Source: Kalaharituber pfeilii | Taxonomy: Eukaryota > Ascomycota > Pezizomycetes > Pezizales > Pezizaceae | Assembly: GCA_015179045.1 (NCBI GenBank) | Contig: WHUZ01000059.1 | Span: forward strand, 248,001 to 312,000 | DNA: 64,000 nt | Direction of reading: 5' to 3' | Shown here: positions 35,410 through 45,726 of the stretch, one piece after another | Layout: the number at the start of each line of letters is the position of its first letter | Numbering within the stretch: the first letter of the stretch is position 1 | Translations under genes and position numbers: made by a program | Notes under the pieces: model-generated | Told to the model about the DNA's origin: nothing | Seen by the model: only the letters and a program-made list of their open reading frames with translations | Database searches by the model: none

Positions 35410-35457
35410 CCTTTTTTTTTTTTTTTATCATTACTCGCGTGCCGCCTGGATGGCGAG
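35410..35457 (-). mobile_element. Tail-only LINE-A insertion
   Basis: Only 48 bp: poly(T) plus a shortened stem-loop (CTCGCCATCCAGGCGGCACG then CGAG). A perfect duplication AAAAGCTTAT flanks it (35400-35409 and 35458-35467). Confidence 0.87.
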
Positions 35458-35502
35458 AAAAGCTTATACAACAAAGAGCCAAGAGTACAGTACGTACTGC
35501 CC

Positions 35503-35506
<4 letters not shown>

Positions 35507-35533
<27 letters not shown>

Positions 35534-35589
35534 CTTTTATTTTTTTCTCATATCATTTTTCGCATACCTCCTTATGGGCTATGGCGAGA
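35507..35589 (-). mobile_element. LINE-A tail, diverged
   Basis: Long T-run, then TTTCGCATACCTCCTTATGG and GCTATGGCGAG. The stem is degraded on one side. No duplication found. Confidence 0.65.
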
Positions 35590-36514
35590 ATAGTACAAAG
35601 GAAATAATAAAATAAGACAAAGAGACGCAAAAACAGTGCAGAGGCCCATGACCCTCGCTAGTAAGGTAGGTGGATACAAACGAAGTGAAAATACATCCAA
35701 AGCCGAAGGCAATCAATGTGATGCCCGTGAATCTCTCCTTACTACGGGCAGAAAGGGAAACAAACCCGGTGTGGTGGTAACCACGGTACCGATGGAAAGA
35801 ATAAGGCCATACGCGGGCCGGAGCGGTACTCAGAAGTAGGGCCACATGATGACACATGGGAAGAAAATTATGATTAAGAAGCGAGATATATATGTATAGG
35901 CTCGGTTGGAAGGCGAAGGTGGTCTATAAATTGTATGTAGATAGGACTGTGGAAGCAGGCAAGCAAGCAGCAACATACACGGAGATATACAGACATACAC
36001 GGAGATATACAGACATGGACAGATATGGACACGCACAGACAAGACAGTTGAAGACTCTTTTCTTGACATTTGATTATTGAGGCCGCCCTTGAGGCTTCGT
36101 TCCGCCAGCTCTAGATACCGGCACCGGTGCGAAACAGTGGATGCTGTTGAGCCGTCATCACACCGGTTATCCTCACTCGTCATGCATGCCCAAAGGAGAA
36201 TCCAAGCCAGCTGAGGTCCTTCATAGCCTTTTCCCACTTGGGTGGGTATCCTCCTTGTCCAGCTTAAGTTCAGTGCCCTCGATTTCTGCTCCGGATGGTT
36301 GCACATCTCGCCTTATGACACCATCTTCTCCTCGTCAACCTCGAGTGTACTGGCAATCCTCCCAGCTATTGGCTTGAAAGTCGAAACCACCCTGTTTCTC
36401 CATGGCTCGTCCTAAACTGAAGTCTCTCCAGCCTCTTCCCTTCTCCCCCTCCCGATCAGGGTCTGTAACCTCAACTGCTCTGAAGCTTTCAGGCATAGAC
36501 TCCCCTACTGTGGT

Positions 36515-36565
<51 letters not shown>

Positions 36566-37413
36566 TTCATTACTCGCATGCCGCCTACCAGGCTATGGCG
36601 AGAGTTTAAGTACATGATAGGTAGGGTAAAGAATAACGGAATAGAATAGAATAGAATAGAAAAATAAAGGAGATTATTCTGCCGCCCAGTCTAAAACCTC
36701 CGCCAGCCTGTCTCCTTCCCCCTCTGACTTCGTTGGCTGCTTCAGCCCCATCTCCCCTCTCGGTAGTCTTTTCTTCCACGCCTCACACTCATTCATAATG
36801 TGCGAAAAGTTCTCGAGGGCTTTACCACACCACCTACACTCCGGTGAGTCGTCCTTCCCTATCTGATGTCTCCACTGCCGCAGACCCTTGTCCCCCAACA
36901 TGCCTGCGAGTGTGGCTACCCTCCTCCTATTCCCCAGATATTCCAGTGGCCGGTACGGCAGCTGTAGTCTTTTCCTCTCGCCGGCTCTCCATTCCTTGGC
37001 ATGCTGCCGCATACCTGCCTCGGTAACTGTCTCGTCTGGTATTGCAGTACCGTGCCGATCTTAGCTGCCATATCCGCCCTGGTGTTGCCTTCAACGCCTT
37101 TGTGTGCCTTTACCCATAAGATCGCTATATCTCTGTCGCCCCGGGCTGTCCTCTCTTCCCACCATTTCCTCACGAATCTTGCGGGACCCTCCGGAGTTGG
37201 GTCTCCCCTTGCTATCCCCTGCATTCTCGTTATGGTGACCCTGGAATCCGTAACAATTAGTAACTCCCCTTCGCTTCCCAGGGCTTCTCCCACTGCTATC
37301 ATCTCCGCGTCATTCACCGTGCAGCGCCTCCCCAGGTATATGGAGGTGTCATCGCTGCCCTGGTATACCCCGGCGCCCGTTCTGTCTTCTAACCTGCTCC
37401 CGTCAGTGTACAC

Positions 37414-38100
37414 CAATGAATCCAACAGGCCAGGCCGGCCGACCAGGCCGGTATTCTCAGTGGCCTGGACCAGCCTGGACCGGCCTGATCCATATGAATC
37501 AGGCCAACCAGGCCAGTCCAGGCCAACCAGGCCAATCAGGCCATTTAAGCCGGTTCAGGCCGGTTCAGGCCATTCAGGCCGGTTCAGGCCAATTAAACGA
37601 ATCACTCCACAGCTATCCAGGTGAATTGAGGCCAGCATTTACCAGATTGTTTGAGTATTTAGATGAGTAGAATCTCCCATATGTCTAGAATTTTAAACAG
37701 CAGCGGTCTACGACTTTTGTCAAGTATGTATCACACTTTGTATTCAAATATATATACTAAGAAATATTTTAGAAATGATGGACCTTCCAGATAATACAAC
37801 AGACTGGACTCAATTCTTCGATGATGATATCTGATGCGCAACTGTCAATTACTGATAGTGGAAATATCCAGGACTGTTAAAATCTAATTCACCTGGGTTA
37901 AATTCCAAAATCGCTTGAATTTACGTAAATGGCCTGGTCGGCCTGGACTGGCCTGAATTGCCTGGACCGGCCTGGTTGGCCTGAGCCGGCCCTCACGGCC
38001 TGGCCTGAACAATCAGGCCACGCCAGGCCCAAAATTTCACGGTCCAGGCCAGTCCAGGCCTCCGGTTGGCCTGGCCTGGCCTGGCCTGTTGGATTCATTG
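37414..38100. mobile_element. hAT-like MITE with GGCC arrays, copy 1
   Basis: Both ends read CAATGAATCCAACAGG inward, followed by 100-150 bp arrays of GGCCAGGCC/GGCCTG motifs. The middle (about 37600-37920) is AT-rich and nearly identical to the copy at 45079. Flanks CAGTGTAC and CACTGTAC match at 7 of 8 positions but lie 1-2 bp away from the ends. It inserted at the catalytic YTDGS motif of the LINE-A RNase H. Confidence 0.82.
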
Positions 38101-38716
38101 GCACTGTACTCGCTCGTCCACCCTTCGTCTTCTTCCTTGGCGATGATGGCCTCCCAGTCTTCTCTGTGGAGGTCCCTGGGGTGGTACGGGTGAATGTGAA
38201 GTAGCACGGGGTCGCGGTGCCTGAGTGAGCCCCTCATGTACCTTGTATCTGGTTGTGGGTCCTTGATTGGTTCCTCTCTGAATCTCAACGCTCTGGCTTC
38301 TACCCTCTCAACCTCCCCGCAGATGAATGCCTCCACCGATTCCAAATTCGTCAGCCCTTCCACCATATCCCTCCTCGTCCCCCAGGGGGCCCCGATGATC
38401 TCTCTCGCTACTGAATATTGCCATTTCTCCAGCTGTCGAATTTTGCGTTCTGCGGGGGCTCCCTGCGCATAGCTCGCCCACGCCCAGTGCCCCAGGTCGC
38501 TACATTCCTGGCGATGCCGGTGTAGAGGTGTCTTCTTCTGGCTGGTGGTACCTTGCCTAGCCGGGAAGCTATCCTCCATGCCGCCTTGCCCAACTGTAGT
38601 CTTCTGTTGAAGTGGTTGTCGAATTTCATCTCCCAGTCGACGTATAGTCCCACCAGTCTGTAGCTTTGTCCCCTCGTGCCTATGATGAGGGTTTCGGACT
38701 TCCGAGGATCCAGCTC

Positions 38717-38758
38717 TTTTTTTTTTTTTTTTTATATATCATTAATTCGCTTACGAGA
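38717..38758 (-). mobile_element. Minimal LINE-A tail insertion
   Basis: 42 bp in all: poly(T) and TATATATCATTAATTCGCTT then ACGAGA. Most of the stem-loop is absent. The duplication ATCCAGCTC (38708-38716 and 38759-38767) is perfect. It interrupts the reverse transcriptase of the LINE-A copy. Confidence 0.85.
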
Positions 38759-39164
38759 ATCCAGCTCAAACCTCTCCTTTATTGCCTCCTCGGCCATCTT
38801 CGTGCGGTGTTCCCGTATGTCCCGTTTCAGTTGTCTCAGTGACTTGTTGGACAATACGCTGTGGAAGTCGTCAACGTAGGATCTGGTGAACTCTCGCCTC
38901 TCCGCCTTCTCCGCTACTGGTGCTATCCCCACTAGGAAAAGTACTGGGGATAGGGGGGAGCCTTGGGGTGTCCCATCCGTCATCCGGCCTCTGCCTCTGG
39001 TCTTCCCGTCCCAGGAGATCTGAAACTCATTTGGCTGTAGAAACCCTTCGACAAAGCCCGCAATGTTCGGGTCGACTGGCTCAATCCTTCTCACTACCTT
39101 CTCCCTCCGTAAGTGGTTGAAAGCCGATTTTATATCGTCCCCTACTAGAGCACTCCGGTAGGGA

Positions 39165-40187
39165 AGTTTAACAGGTGAAATGGTGTACAGTACATGGAGT
39201 GCTGTGAATTGTGGTGAGGATATACAATATGGTGGCAGGTGACAGTCCCCCAAGAAGTTGTGGTGGAATGCTAGTAGTTGACTGCAAATGTGCGACGTAA
39301 TGGTCAGGCTTCTGGCCCACTGTATAAATTCATGAGGCTCGTCGGCAAGTCACACGTCTCCGATCAGCATGCAAAACGCTATATCTTGCATAAGGGGCTT
39401 GGCACCAAGACCACTAGATCTAAGCATGTACAGATACATGTATGTTTCCAAATATTAACGTACCAAGATAGGGAACCACGTGCCGATAATGAAATAACTG
39501 TCTTTCACTATGATTATGGGTTGGCAACCTTTGCTGATATTGGGCGATAGCAATCTATCGTGTGACAAATGGAGATGGGTAGCAGGAGTTAGCACAATCA
39601 GATTCGTCACGATCTAGTTTCTATTGGATCTGTTGATCATGTTAGCGCGGGCTAACTCCAGTTCCTGAACGGAGGTAAAACTTATGCCATTGTGAGGATG
39701 GGTGCTAGAAATTTTTTTGTGAGGCACTTACATGTGGCTCGTCCTATTACGCTTTGAACTCATTACATCTCGAAGCTTTCAACTAACACTTATATATATA
39801 GTAGTTCAATGTCAGCTAGGACTTAGAGTAGGTGTGCTACAGTCAGAAGCCAAAATTGCACCCGAACAAGATCCGGACTTGCGGCATGTGATCAATGAAA
39901 TAAAAAAAAAAAAAAAAAAAAAAGATCCGGACATATCTCTACATGCCCCGTAGGTAATCCAGCGTTGATAAATTAGGCCTGGTTTAAGGTACGCGGGGCA
40001 TCTCTCCTTGTCTAACCTCGCTGCAGCAAAGCAAGCACACATCTCTCTATGTACAAGCCGGTACTGGTAAGGATTGTGGACTCCTTCAAGACAAAATTAG
40101 AGATCCCGTTAGCAAGTGAGGACATACAGTGGCATGCCATATGTCAAAGGATGAGAGATGAGATAATTGGTACTCCAGGTGAGCGGC
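39165..40187. other. Gene-free stretch
   Basis: A TATATATA run lies near 39790. An A-tail remnant (GATCAATGAAATA plus poly(A)) lies at 39890-39923 with possible flanking repeat GATCCGGAC. No gene recognised. Confidence 0.5.
39890..39923 (+). mobile_element. Minimal A-type tail
   Basis: CATGTGATCAATGAAATA plus poly(A) resembles the last 15 bp of the A-type end. AGATCCGGAC occurs on both sides (about 39869 and 39923), consistent with a duplication. Only the very tip of the element would be present. Confidence 0.5.
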
Positions 40188-40199
40188 GCGGCGCTGAGC

Positions 40200-40616
40200 T
40201 CGCCCTGCCATGGCGATAGTGAGCGGCACGAGCCGAGCCAGCTCGAGCCAGCTCGAGCTCAAACGAGCCAAGATCATGCTTGTGTTTTTCTTGACAGCTC
40301 GCTAAAATGCTTAGCCAGTGCAAGGTTTCATAAACTATAAATACCTAATATAGTAAAAATTAGAGACTTGGAGCTCATTCTGACCTACCAACAACTTCGA
40401 AATGCACAATTTAGCTGATAGTAGTGAGAAAGATGAAAATTTAGCTTAGTTTGGTTTAGTTTGTCAATATTATGTATATAATCAATCCAGGCTCGAGCTC
40501 ATGCCACGCCAGCTCGAGCTCACCCTCCAGCTCGGCTCGAGCTAGCTCGTGCCGCTCACTACATGGCGAACAGCTGCAAGCGGGGTCACGTGAAAGGAAA
40601 AAAAAAAAAAAAAAAA
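40200..40616 (+). mobile_element. Tail-only LINE-B insertion, split by a MITE
   Basis: Removing the MITE at 40217-40561 and one copy of CATGGCGA restores a standard B tail: CGCCCTGCCATGGCGAACAG then CTGCAAGCGGGG, TCACGTGA and poly(A). The outer duplication is GCGGCGCTGAGC (40188-40199 and 40617-40628), perfect over 12 bp. Confidence 0.88.
40217..40561. mobile_element. hAT-like MITE with AGCTCG arrays
   Basis: 345 bp. The ends are TAGTGAGCGGCACGAGC and its complement, matching the hAT TIR start (T/CAGTG). The perfect 8-bp duplication CATGGCGA (40209-40216 and 40562-40569) is the hAT hallmark. Just inside both ends GAGCCAGCTCGAGC motifs repeat, probable transposase binding sites. No coding sequence. 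Confidence 0.92.
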
Positions 40617-40629
40617 GCGGCGCTGAGCA

Positions 40630-41430
40630 ATTCATGGGAATTTGAAGTTCTCGAGCTCGATGCAGTGTTGGATATAGGGATATAAAGTTCAGTTTGGGAA
40701 AAAAGGATAACACACCACTTGCTAGCAAGCTTGCAGGGACGCGGAAAGCAGCAGTAGTGCGCACGTCGTACGGGTTAGACTTTCACGGCTGGCGGCGCAC
40801 CGGTTAATCTGGTAAGAAATTACATGTATTACAATATCACGAGGAAAGGATTAGCTACAGTACGCAACTATCATTACAGACACTTCACCAAGCAACGTTG
40901 AGGTGTGTTGAAGTGGCGCTCATCTATGGCCAAGGATATGATTATGACCTTGGTATAGCGAGTATGATTTTAGCCATGCAAGAGCATAGTTGCCATCCAA
41001 AGGTGGTACAAAGGCGACAGCTGGTAAATGTCTTCTCATTGGAGGGACTGCATGTATATAAGCTTTATGTATGTTTTATCTGTAACTTTATTCATGTACG
41101 CCCTGAATAAGCGGGCCACCAATCCCGCCCCCTATACGAAACCAACAAATCACAAGGCAGATTTAAATTAATCGTTTTTTTGTGACACTACAACCAATCA
41201 TTGGCTACGTTATCCCAGAGATATAGACACCTGATCATATAATAAAATGGCTGCAAATTACTACGTTTTCCATAAGGCATAGGGCCGCATCTCGACCATA
41301 TCGTTGGTGCGACTACCTGAGAGTCCATATAGGGCGATAGGCAGCAAGTAGTGATCCTAGAAATGGTGACATTCTATTTGCCACCAATCACATATTTTCG
41401 CCTGTCCTTTTCACTGTAGAGTGAGATTGC
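40630..41430. other. Gene-free stretch
   Basis: A 70-codon plus-strand frame (40898-41110) has no recognisable feature. Nothing else seen. Confidence 0.45.
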
Positions 41431-41438
41431 CCTCAAGG

Positions 41439-41766
41439 CAGTGTTCCCAACCGGCCAGGCCGCCCAGGCTGGTCCAGGCTATTCAGGCCGTTCAAGCAAT
41501 TCAGGGGCAGGAGAGCTGGTTACGAGGCTATTGAGGGGCCACCTTCAGGCTACTTGGACAGGGTGGCCTGAGCCGGCCTAGATTTCTATGGCCAAGGCCG
41601 GCCAGGCCATACTCTTGGCCTGGCCTCATGCGAGTAATACCTCGCCATAGCCTGACAGGCGGCAAGCGAGTAATGATATAAAAAAAAAAAAAAAAAAAAA
41701 AAATCACGCGAGTAATGAAATAAAAAAAAAAATTGGCCTGGCCTGGCCGGCCCGGTGGCAACACTG
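41439..41766. mobile_element. hAT-like MITE (CAGTGTT family), carries nested LINE tails
   Basis: The left end is CAGTGTTCCCAACCGGCCAG; the complement of the right end is CAGTGTTGCCACCGGGCCGG. Both lead into GGCC-motif arrays. The flanks CCTCAAGG (41431-41438) and GCTCAAGG (41770-41777) match at 7 of 8, with three extra bases at the right. Two LINE-A tails are inserted one inside the other at 41627-41732. Confidence 0.82.
41627..41732 (+). mobile_element. Two LINE-A tails, one nested in the other
   Basis: The older tail (CATGCGAGTAAT...GAAATA plus poly(A)) is bounded by TTGGCCTGGCCT (41615-41626 and 41733-41744). A younger tail (CCTCGCCATAGCCTGACAGG..., poly(A)) interrupts it, bounded by GCGAGTAAT (41630-41638 and 41708-41716). 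Confidence 0.85.
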
Positions 41767-41795
41767 CAGGCTCAAGGTTCCCTCTCAACAGGTGG

Positions 41796-41802
41796 TATAT
41801 AA
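41796..41802 (+). promoter_or_regulatory. TATA box of the 44-residue zinc-ribbon gene
   Basis: TATATAA 145 bp upstream of the ATG at 41947, followed by a CT-rich leader. It lies only 30 bp beyond the hAT-like MITE. Confidence 0.45.
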
Positions 41803-41946
41803 CCCCAAGCATACACCTCTCCCCTCCAGGCATAATTCTTACAAGTATTGCACAGTTCAAGTCCCTATCTCGAGCGACGTTAGCAAAAACACTCACAACC
41901 ACGCATACCATTGGGAGACTCTGATAAGGTAGCCCAAGAACCAAGA

Positions 41947-42081
41947 ATGCACACATCTACCGCGGCAGGCGTTCATATGTCAGCGCCAATCCCAATTCCA
42001 GCCCCAAAGCAGTGCATCTGTGGCCAGCCTGCGCCAGCTGGCCAGAAAACTTGCGTCATCTGCGGGCGCTACCTCCCCTAA
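41947..42081 (+). CDS. Tiny zinc-ribbon protein (44 residues)
   Basis: The frame encodes a short Ala/Pro-rich N-terminus and ends 'KQCICGQPAPAGQKTCVICG' then RYLP. CxC...CxxC could hold one zinc ion. It is too short for most gene finders. Support comes from the TATA box at 41796, the pyrimidine-rich leader and a second small gene at 47772-47954 with the same layout. No upstream in-frame ATG exists before a stop. Function unknown. It may be a fungal small zinc-binding protein or chance; coding status is moderate. Confidence 0.5.
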   Translation: MHTSTAAGVHMSAPIPIPAPKQCICGQPAPAGQKTCVICGRYLP

Positions 42082-42711
42082 AGAAGAGCTCGTCTATGCC
42101 AAAGAAATACACACACGCAGTGGGGGTATGGTGCTCTCCGATCAGTGAATGGGGCCTTCAATTTGACTAGGCAATAAAGTGGCTTGTGGGCCTTTTCCTA
42201 ATGCATCAATTTGGACAATTCAAATTCTTCTTTCATCTCTCCGGTCGCGCAATGTTCCTTTAAATCTGGTATTCCCATTGCCTCCTTTCCTTCATTTATC
42301 AAGTTAATTTTCTTTATCACGAATGTCGTCCTCTTCAAATTTGATGTTGGGCACATCTATATTCCGCGGGCAGCCAAATTCTAATGGAACTCAGTGCACC
42401 CTGTTGCAATGGCGTACACTGACTATCCATACCAGAGCACCGGGCTTGGAACTTCGCATAGCAAGATACTGATTACTGTATGATTAGTTGCCTGAAGCCA
42501 TGAGCGTCTACGAAGGTTAGTTTGCTCAGGGATAATAAATCACATATACTCTTGCTTAAGAGATTTTTTTTTAATTTATATCGCGAGGTTAAATTACGTA
42601 AGGAATAAATGGAAGAAAATAAACTAATTAACATGTATGAGACCACACGGCTCTTGCTGGTAGTGTGGGTAGTGTCTTCCAAAAGCCAGCATGTACGGGG
42701 ACCTTGTCTTC
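42082..42711. other. Gene-free stretch
   Basis: No recognisable gene or tail between the zinc-ribbon gene and the LINE ORF1 relic. Confidence 0.45.
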
Positions 42712-43584
42712 CTATTTCCGTCCTCTGTCCCATTCATACTGGTCCACTCTCAGCCATCGTCCTCCGAGCCTCACTCTCCCAACTTCGGTACTTTTCTCCA
42801 AGTAGACTACCGCTGAGCTTATCTTTTTCCCTTCATCGACCAGTGTTTCTTTCTTCCTCAGCCCACGGATCCCGACTGTCTTCCCTAGATCCTTGTTAGC
42901 TGCCTCCAATCATTTTCGGACCTTCCCTAAATCCTTCCTCAGGGCTATTCCATGTATTACGATGCCGGCTTTTGAGGTGGTGGTGGCATCGGGAGTTGTT
43001 GATAGGGTGGAAGGCTTGGTATTTGGGGGGCGCGGGGTCGTTCTGGGCTTTTGGGTGGTGGGCGTTGAGCCCGAGGCGGGGCTTGATGGTTTGGGTGGGG
43101 TGGGGGTACCGGCAGGGGTGCCATCGGTACGTGATATATTCGGGGTCCCGGTCGTTGGCGCGGTGGCGATCTTTTTTGCTTCCTTTTCGTCCAGTCTGCG
43201 TTTGAATGCGTCCGGGTCTTGAACTGAGGCGGACTTTCCCTTACGCTTCTTGCTGTTGGTCGTGACCTCCGGTGCAGTCGCGGTCTCCACACCTGGCTCC
43301 TCTGAGTGTGTGGTGACTGTCGGGCTGAAGCCTAAGGCTTTGGGGGTGTGTGGCGGCGCCGAGTATGTTGTGGCGGCGCCGACTATGTGGTGGTGGTTGG
43401 CGTCGTACCTACTTATGTAAGTGATGGGGCTAAGCCCCAGGGTCTCGGGTGGTGGGGCGGCATGCCAGCTTGGGAGGGGGCCGTCTGGCCCTTCTCCATG
43501 TACCAGCAGTTGTATGCACAGGCGCGAGCCTTTCGTTGGGGCGTGCTCTCTTCCTGTCCTGAGTCTCCACAGTGAGACGATCAC
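42712..43584 (-). pseudogene. LINE ORF1 (gag-like) relic
   Basis: On the minus strand a Pro/Thr-rich N-terminal part with a basic stretch ('NSKKRKGKSASVQ') and a coiled segment ('DAFKRRLDEKEAKKIA') leads to an RRM-like domain: 'IVIHGIALRKDLGKVRK', stop, 'LEAANKDLGKTVGIRGLRKK', 'SSAVVYLEKSTEVGRVRLGG' and 'RWLRVDQYEWDRGRK'. A single TGA at 42910 splits it. Tad1/I-like LINEs have this ORF1 before ORF2; it packages the RNA. Zinc knuckles usually follow but I see none. ORF2 is not next to it, so it is a fragment. Confidence 0.68.
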
Positions 43585-44640
43585 CAGACCCCTAGAGATA
43601 CCTGCCCCTCTCAGCGCCTGGGTCAGGGTCTCCTAATCTGGTATCTGGGTCACGTCCAGCCTCGGGGAGGAGGGGGAGGGTGGTCCTCCACCACGGGCAG
43701 CAGGGGCGGCGGGGGGGAGTCGGTCCTCTGCTTCTTCTTACCCTTCGGCATTTGAATGGTGGGTGGGCGGCCTTCTATTGGGACTTAGCGCCGGTTGATG
43801 TGTTGGCGACAGAGCGTTTGGCCTCGAAACTTCACCCCATCTATGTAGGTTTCATTGGGGGGGCGTTGTGGTTGTGGGGTCGCTTCCAAACGCTTGTCCT
43901 GTCGAGGTGGCTGAATCGGCTTAAGACATGGCGGCGACTCAAAGAAACATATGTATTTGTTGGTGATAGTCGCAAAAACCAAAATTCAGTCTCATCACCT
44001 TATGAGTATTCTAGGTGAGTGATGTGAGAGCAAAAACTTGTTTTTAAGTTTTGATTCCTATTGGGCACCGCCAATAAAGGTATTACTTTTGAAAGTCTTT
44101 GAAATGATGTAATTGAAAGAAAGGATATTCAAAGCTTGTGTTTTGTAATCAATTTCGAGGCCTTCAGGTCACTTGCTGTGGCACTGACAGCGGCGGGTGT
44201 AGGCATGTAATTCATGGGTGGGTGATATCCCGCCTAATTCCATGCCAGTTGACTACCCAAAAATTGCAACCACCGGTACCCAGATTCTCAAAATACCATG
44301 GAATGCACAGATACCTGGGAGGCCCAGTCAATGGCCGCAACTTCGATCGTCTCTTTTTCTTCTCCCGCTGTGTCTACACAAATATACAGTCAAACCTGTC
44401 ACATTGGATGAACTTCGCCGGCGCGAGTTTGGGCCGGTGTAGATAATTGGATACTTCCATTATTGGATGGATAGCATTTTTGCTGCCCGTTTCGGAATTT
44501 ACATAGTGACTGGATCTGTCATATTGGAAAGCGCTAGCACTAGCAAAGATCATGAACTTTAAGCGGCTGTAAGACCACTTTTGTGGGATTGTTCCGAGTG
44601 ATCCGTATTGAAATTTTTCCTCTACTAGTAACTTGTATAG
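43585..44640. other. Possible ORF1 upstream region and spacer
   Basis: 43600-43760 is GC-rich and would encode a Pro-rich stretch on the minus strand, perhaps the start of the ORF1 relic. From 43990 to 44640 I see only a solitary Tc1-like end (TACAGTCAAACCTGTCACAT at about 44386) with repeated ATTGGATG motifs. Confidence 0.4.
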
Positions 44641-44845
44641 AGTTATGTTACTGGCAAGTAAAGATCTTGTACCTTAGATTGCTGTCAGTACAAAGCATGG
44701 TAGACACTATGGCAAAGAAGCGTGAATAGAAGATCCTACTAAGGTTGAACCGGATCGCCGGACGGACAGGACTAGGCATCTGGAAGAAGGGCACAACCCC
44801 GATCCCGGCTAATCTCGGAGCAAGGGCCATGGTCAACGACGCGGA

Positions 44846-44985
44846 TTTTTTTTTTTTTTTTTTTTATATCAATACTCGCTTGCCGCCCAACGGGCTATGG
44901 CGAGGGTCTTAATTAAAGAAAGTATAAACACCAAACCTAACTACCTAACTACATGTATTGCCCGCGGATCCTTCCATGTTGCGGG
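44846..44985 (-). mobile_element. LINE-A 3' insertion, 140 bp
   Basis: Poly(T), stem-loop complement (apical stem GCCC-GTT-GGGC) and about 85 bp of 3' UTR. Duplication CGACGCGGA (44837-44845 and 44986-44994). It interrupts the RNase H fragment. Confidence 0.88.
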
Positions 44986-45078
44986 CGACGCGGAGCTCGC
45001 AGCAATCGCTAGCGCGCTAGAAGACGGAGAAGAGGAGATACTAATCCTCACGGACTCCCAGATAGCGATACAAACCAT

Positions 45079-45726
45079 CAATGAATCCAACAGGCCAGGC
45101 CGGCCGACCAGGCCAATCAGGCCGATTCAGGCCATTCAGGCTGGTTCAGGCCAATCAGGCCGGTTCAGTCCAATTAAACGAATCACTCCACAGCTATCCA
45201 GGTGAATTGAGGCCAGCATTTACCAGATTGTTTGAGTATTTAAATGAGGAGAATCTCCCGTATGTCGAGAATTTTAAACAGCAACGGTCTACGCCTTTTG
45301 TCAAGTATGTATCACACTTTGTATTCAAATATATATACTAAGAAATATTTTAGAAATGATGGACCTTCCAGATAATACAACAGACTGGACTCAATTCTTC
45401 GATGATGATAGCTAATGCGCAACTGTCAATCACTGGTAGTGGAAATATCCAGGACTATTAAAATCTAATTCACCTGGGTTAAATTCTAAAATCGCTTGAA
45501 TTTACGTAAATGGCCTGGTTGGCCTGGACTAGCCTGAATTGCCTGGACCGGCCCGGTTGGCCTGGACCGGCCTGAATGGCCTGATTGTTTCAGGCCGCCT
45601 GACCGGCCCAGGCGGCCCTCACGGCCTGGCCTGATTGTTCAGGCTAGGCCAGGCCCAGAATTTCACGGTCCAGGCCAGTCCAGGCCTCCGGTTGGCCTGG
45701 CCTGGCCTGGCCTGTTGGATTCATTG
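45079..45726. mobile_element. hAT-like MITE with GGCC arrays, copy 2
   Basis: 648 bp. Perfect ends CAATGAATCCAACAGG and complement. Perfect 8-bp duplication CAAACCAT (45071-45078 and 45727-45734). Dense GGCCTG/CAGGCC arrays lie at both ends, with an AT-rich core shared with 37414-38100. A conserved short frame inside (LRPAFTRLFEYLNEEN) may be a remnant of a transposase. It interrupts the RNase H fragment. Confidence 0.93.

Larger units (their letters stand above)
34800..36510. other. Intergenic with two LINE-A tails
   Basis: A pogo-like end remnant (CTATAACGGAACCTTGCTAT at about 35146) lacks a partner. Two LINE-A tails lie at 35410-35457 and 35507-35589. A 20-bp unit (ACATACACGGAGATATACAG) is duplicated at about 35975-36014. 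A minus-strand frame around 36400-36510 may be an exon interrupted by the LINE at 36520, but I cannot support a gene. Confidence 0.45.
36520..39156 (-). mobile_element. LINE-A (Tad1-like), 5'-truncated, with two later insertions
   Basis: On the minus strand it starts in the reverse-transcriptase palm ('DDIKSAFNHLRREKVVRRIE') and has 'GTPQGSPLSPVLFLVGIAP' and the catalytic YVDD. It passes the thumb ('WRIASRLGKVPPARRRHLYT') and RNase H ('YTDGSRLEDRTGAGVYQGSD', 'LLIVTDSRVTI', 'ILWVKAHKGVEGNTRADMAA'). It ends with the knuckle ('SPECRWCGKALENFSHIMNE') and 'RLAEVLDWAAE', then the A tail. The 8-bp repeat GGTAGGGA (36512-36519 and 39157-39164) marks the ends. RNase H is split by a hAT-like MITE (37414-38100) and the palm by a 42-bp LINE tail (38717-38758). 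It also carries frameshifts. No endonuclease or ORF1. Confidence 0.88.

Noticed and set aside
35830..36306. 158-codon minus-strand frame
   Set aside because: Composition shifts midway, the tandem 20-bp repeat lies within it and no protein family is evident.
44386..44470. Complete Tc1-like element
   Set aside because: A single TIR-like end was found, without a facing partner within several kilobases.
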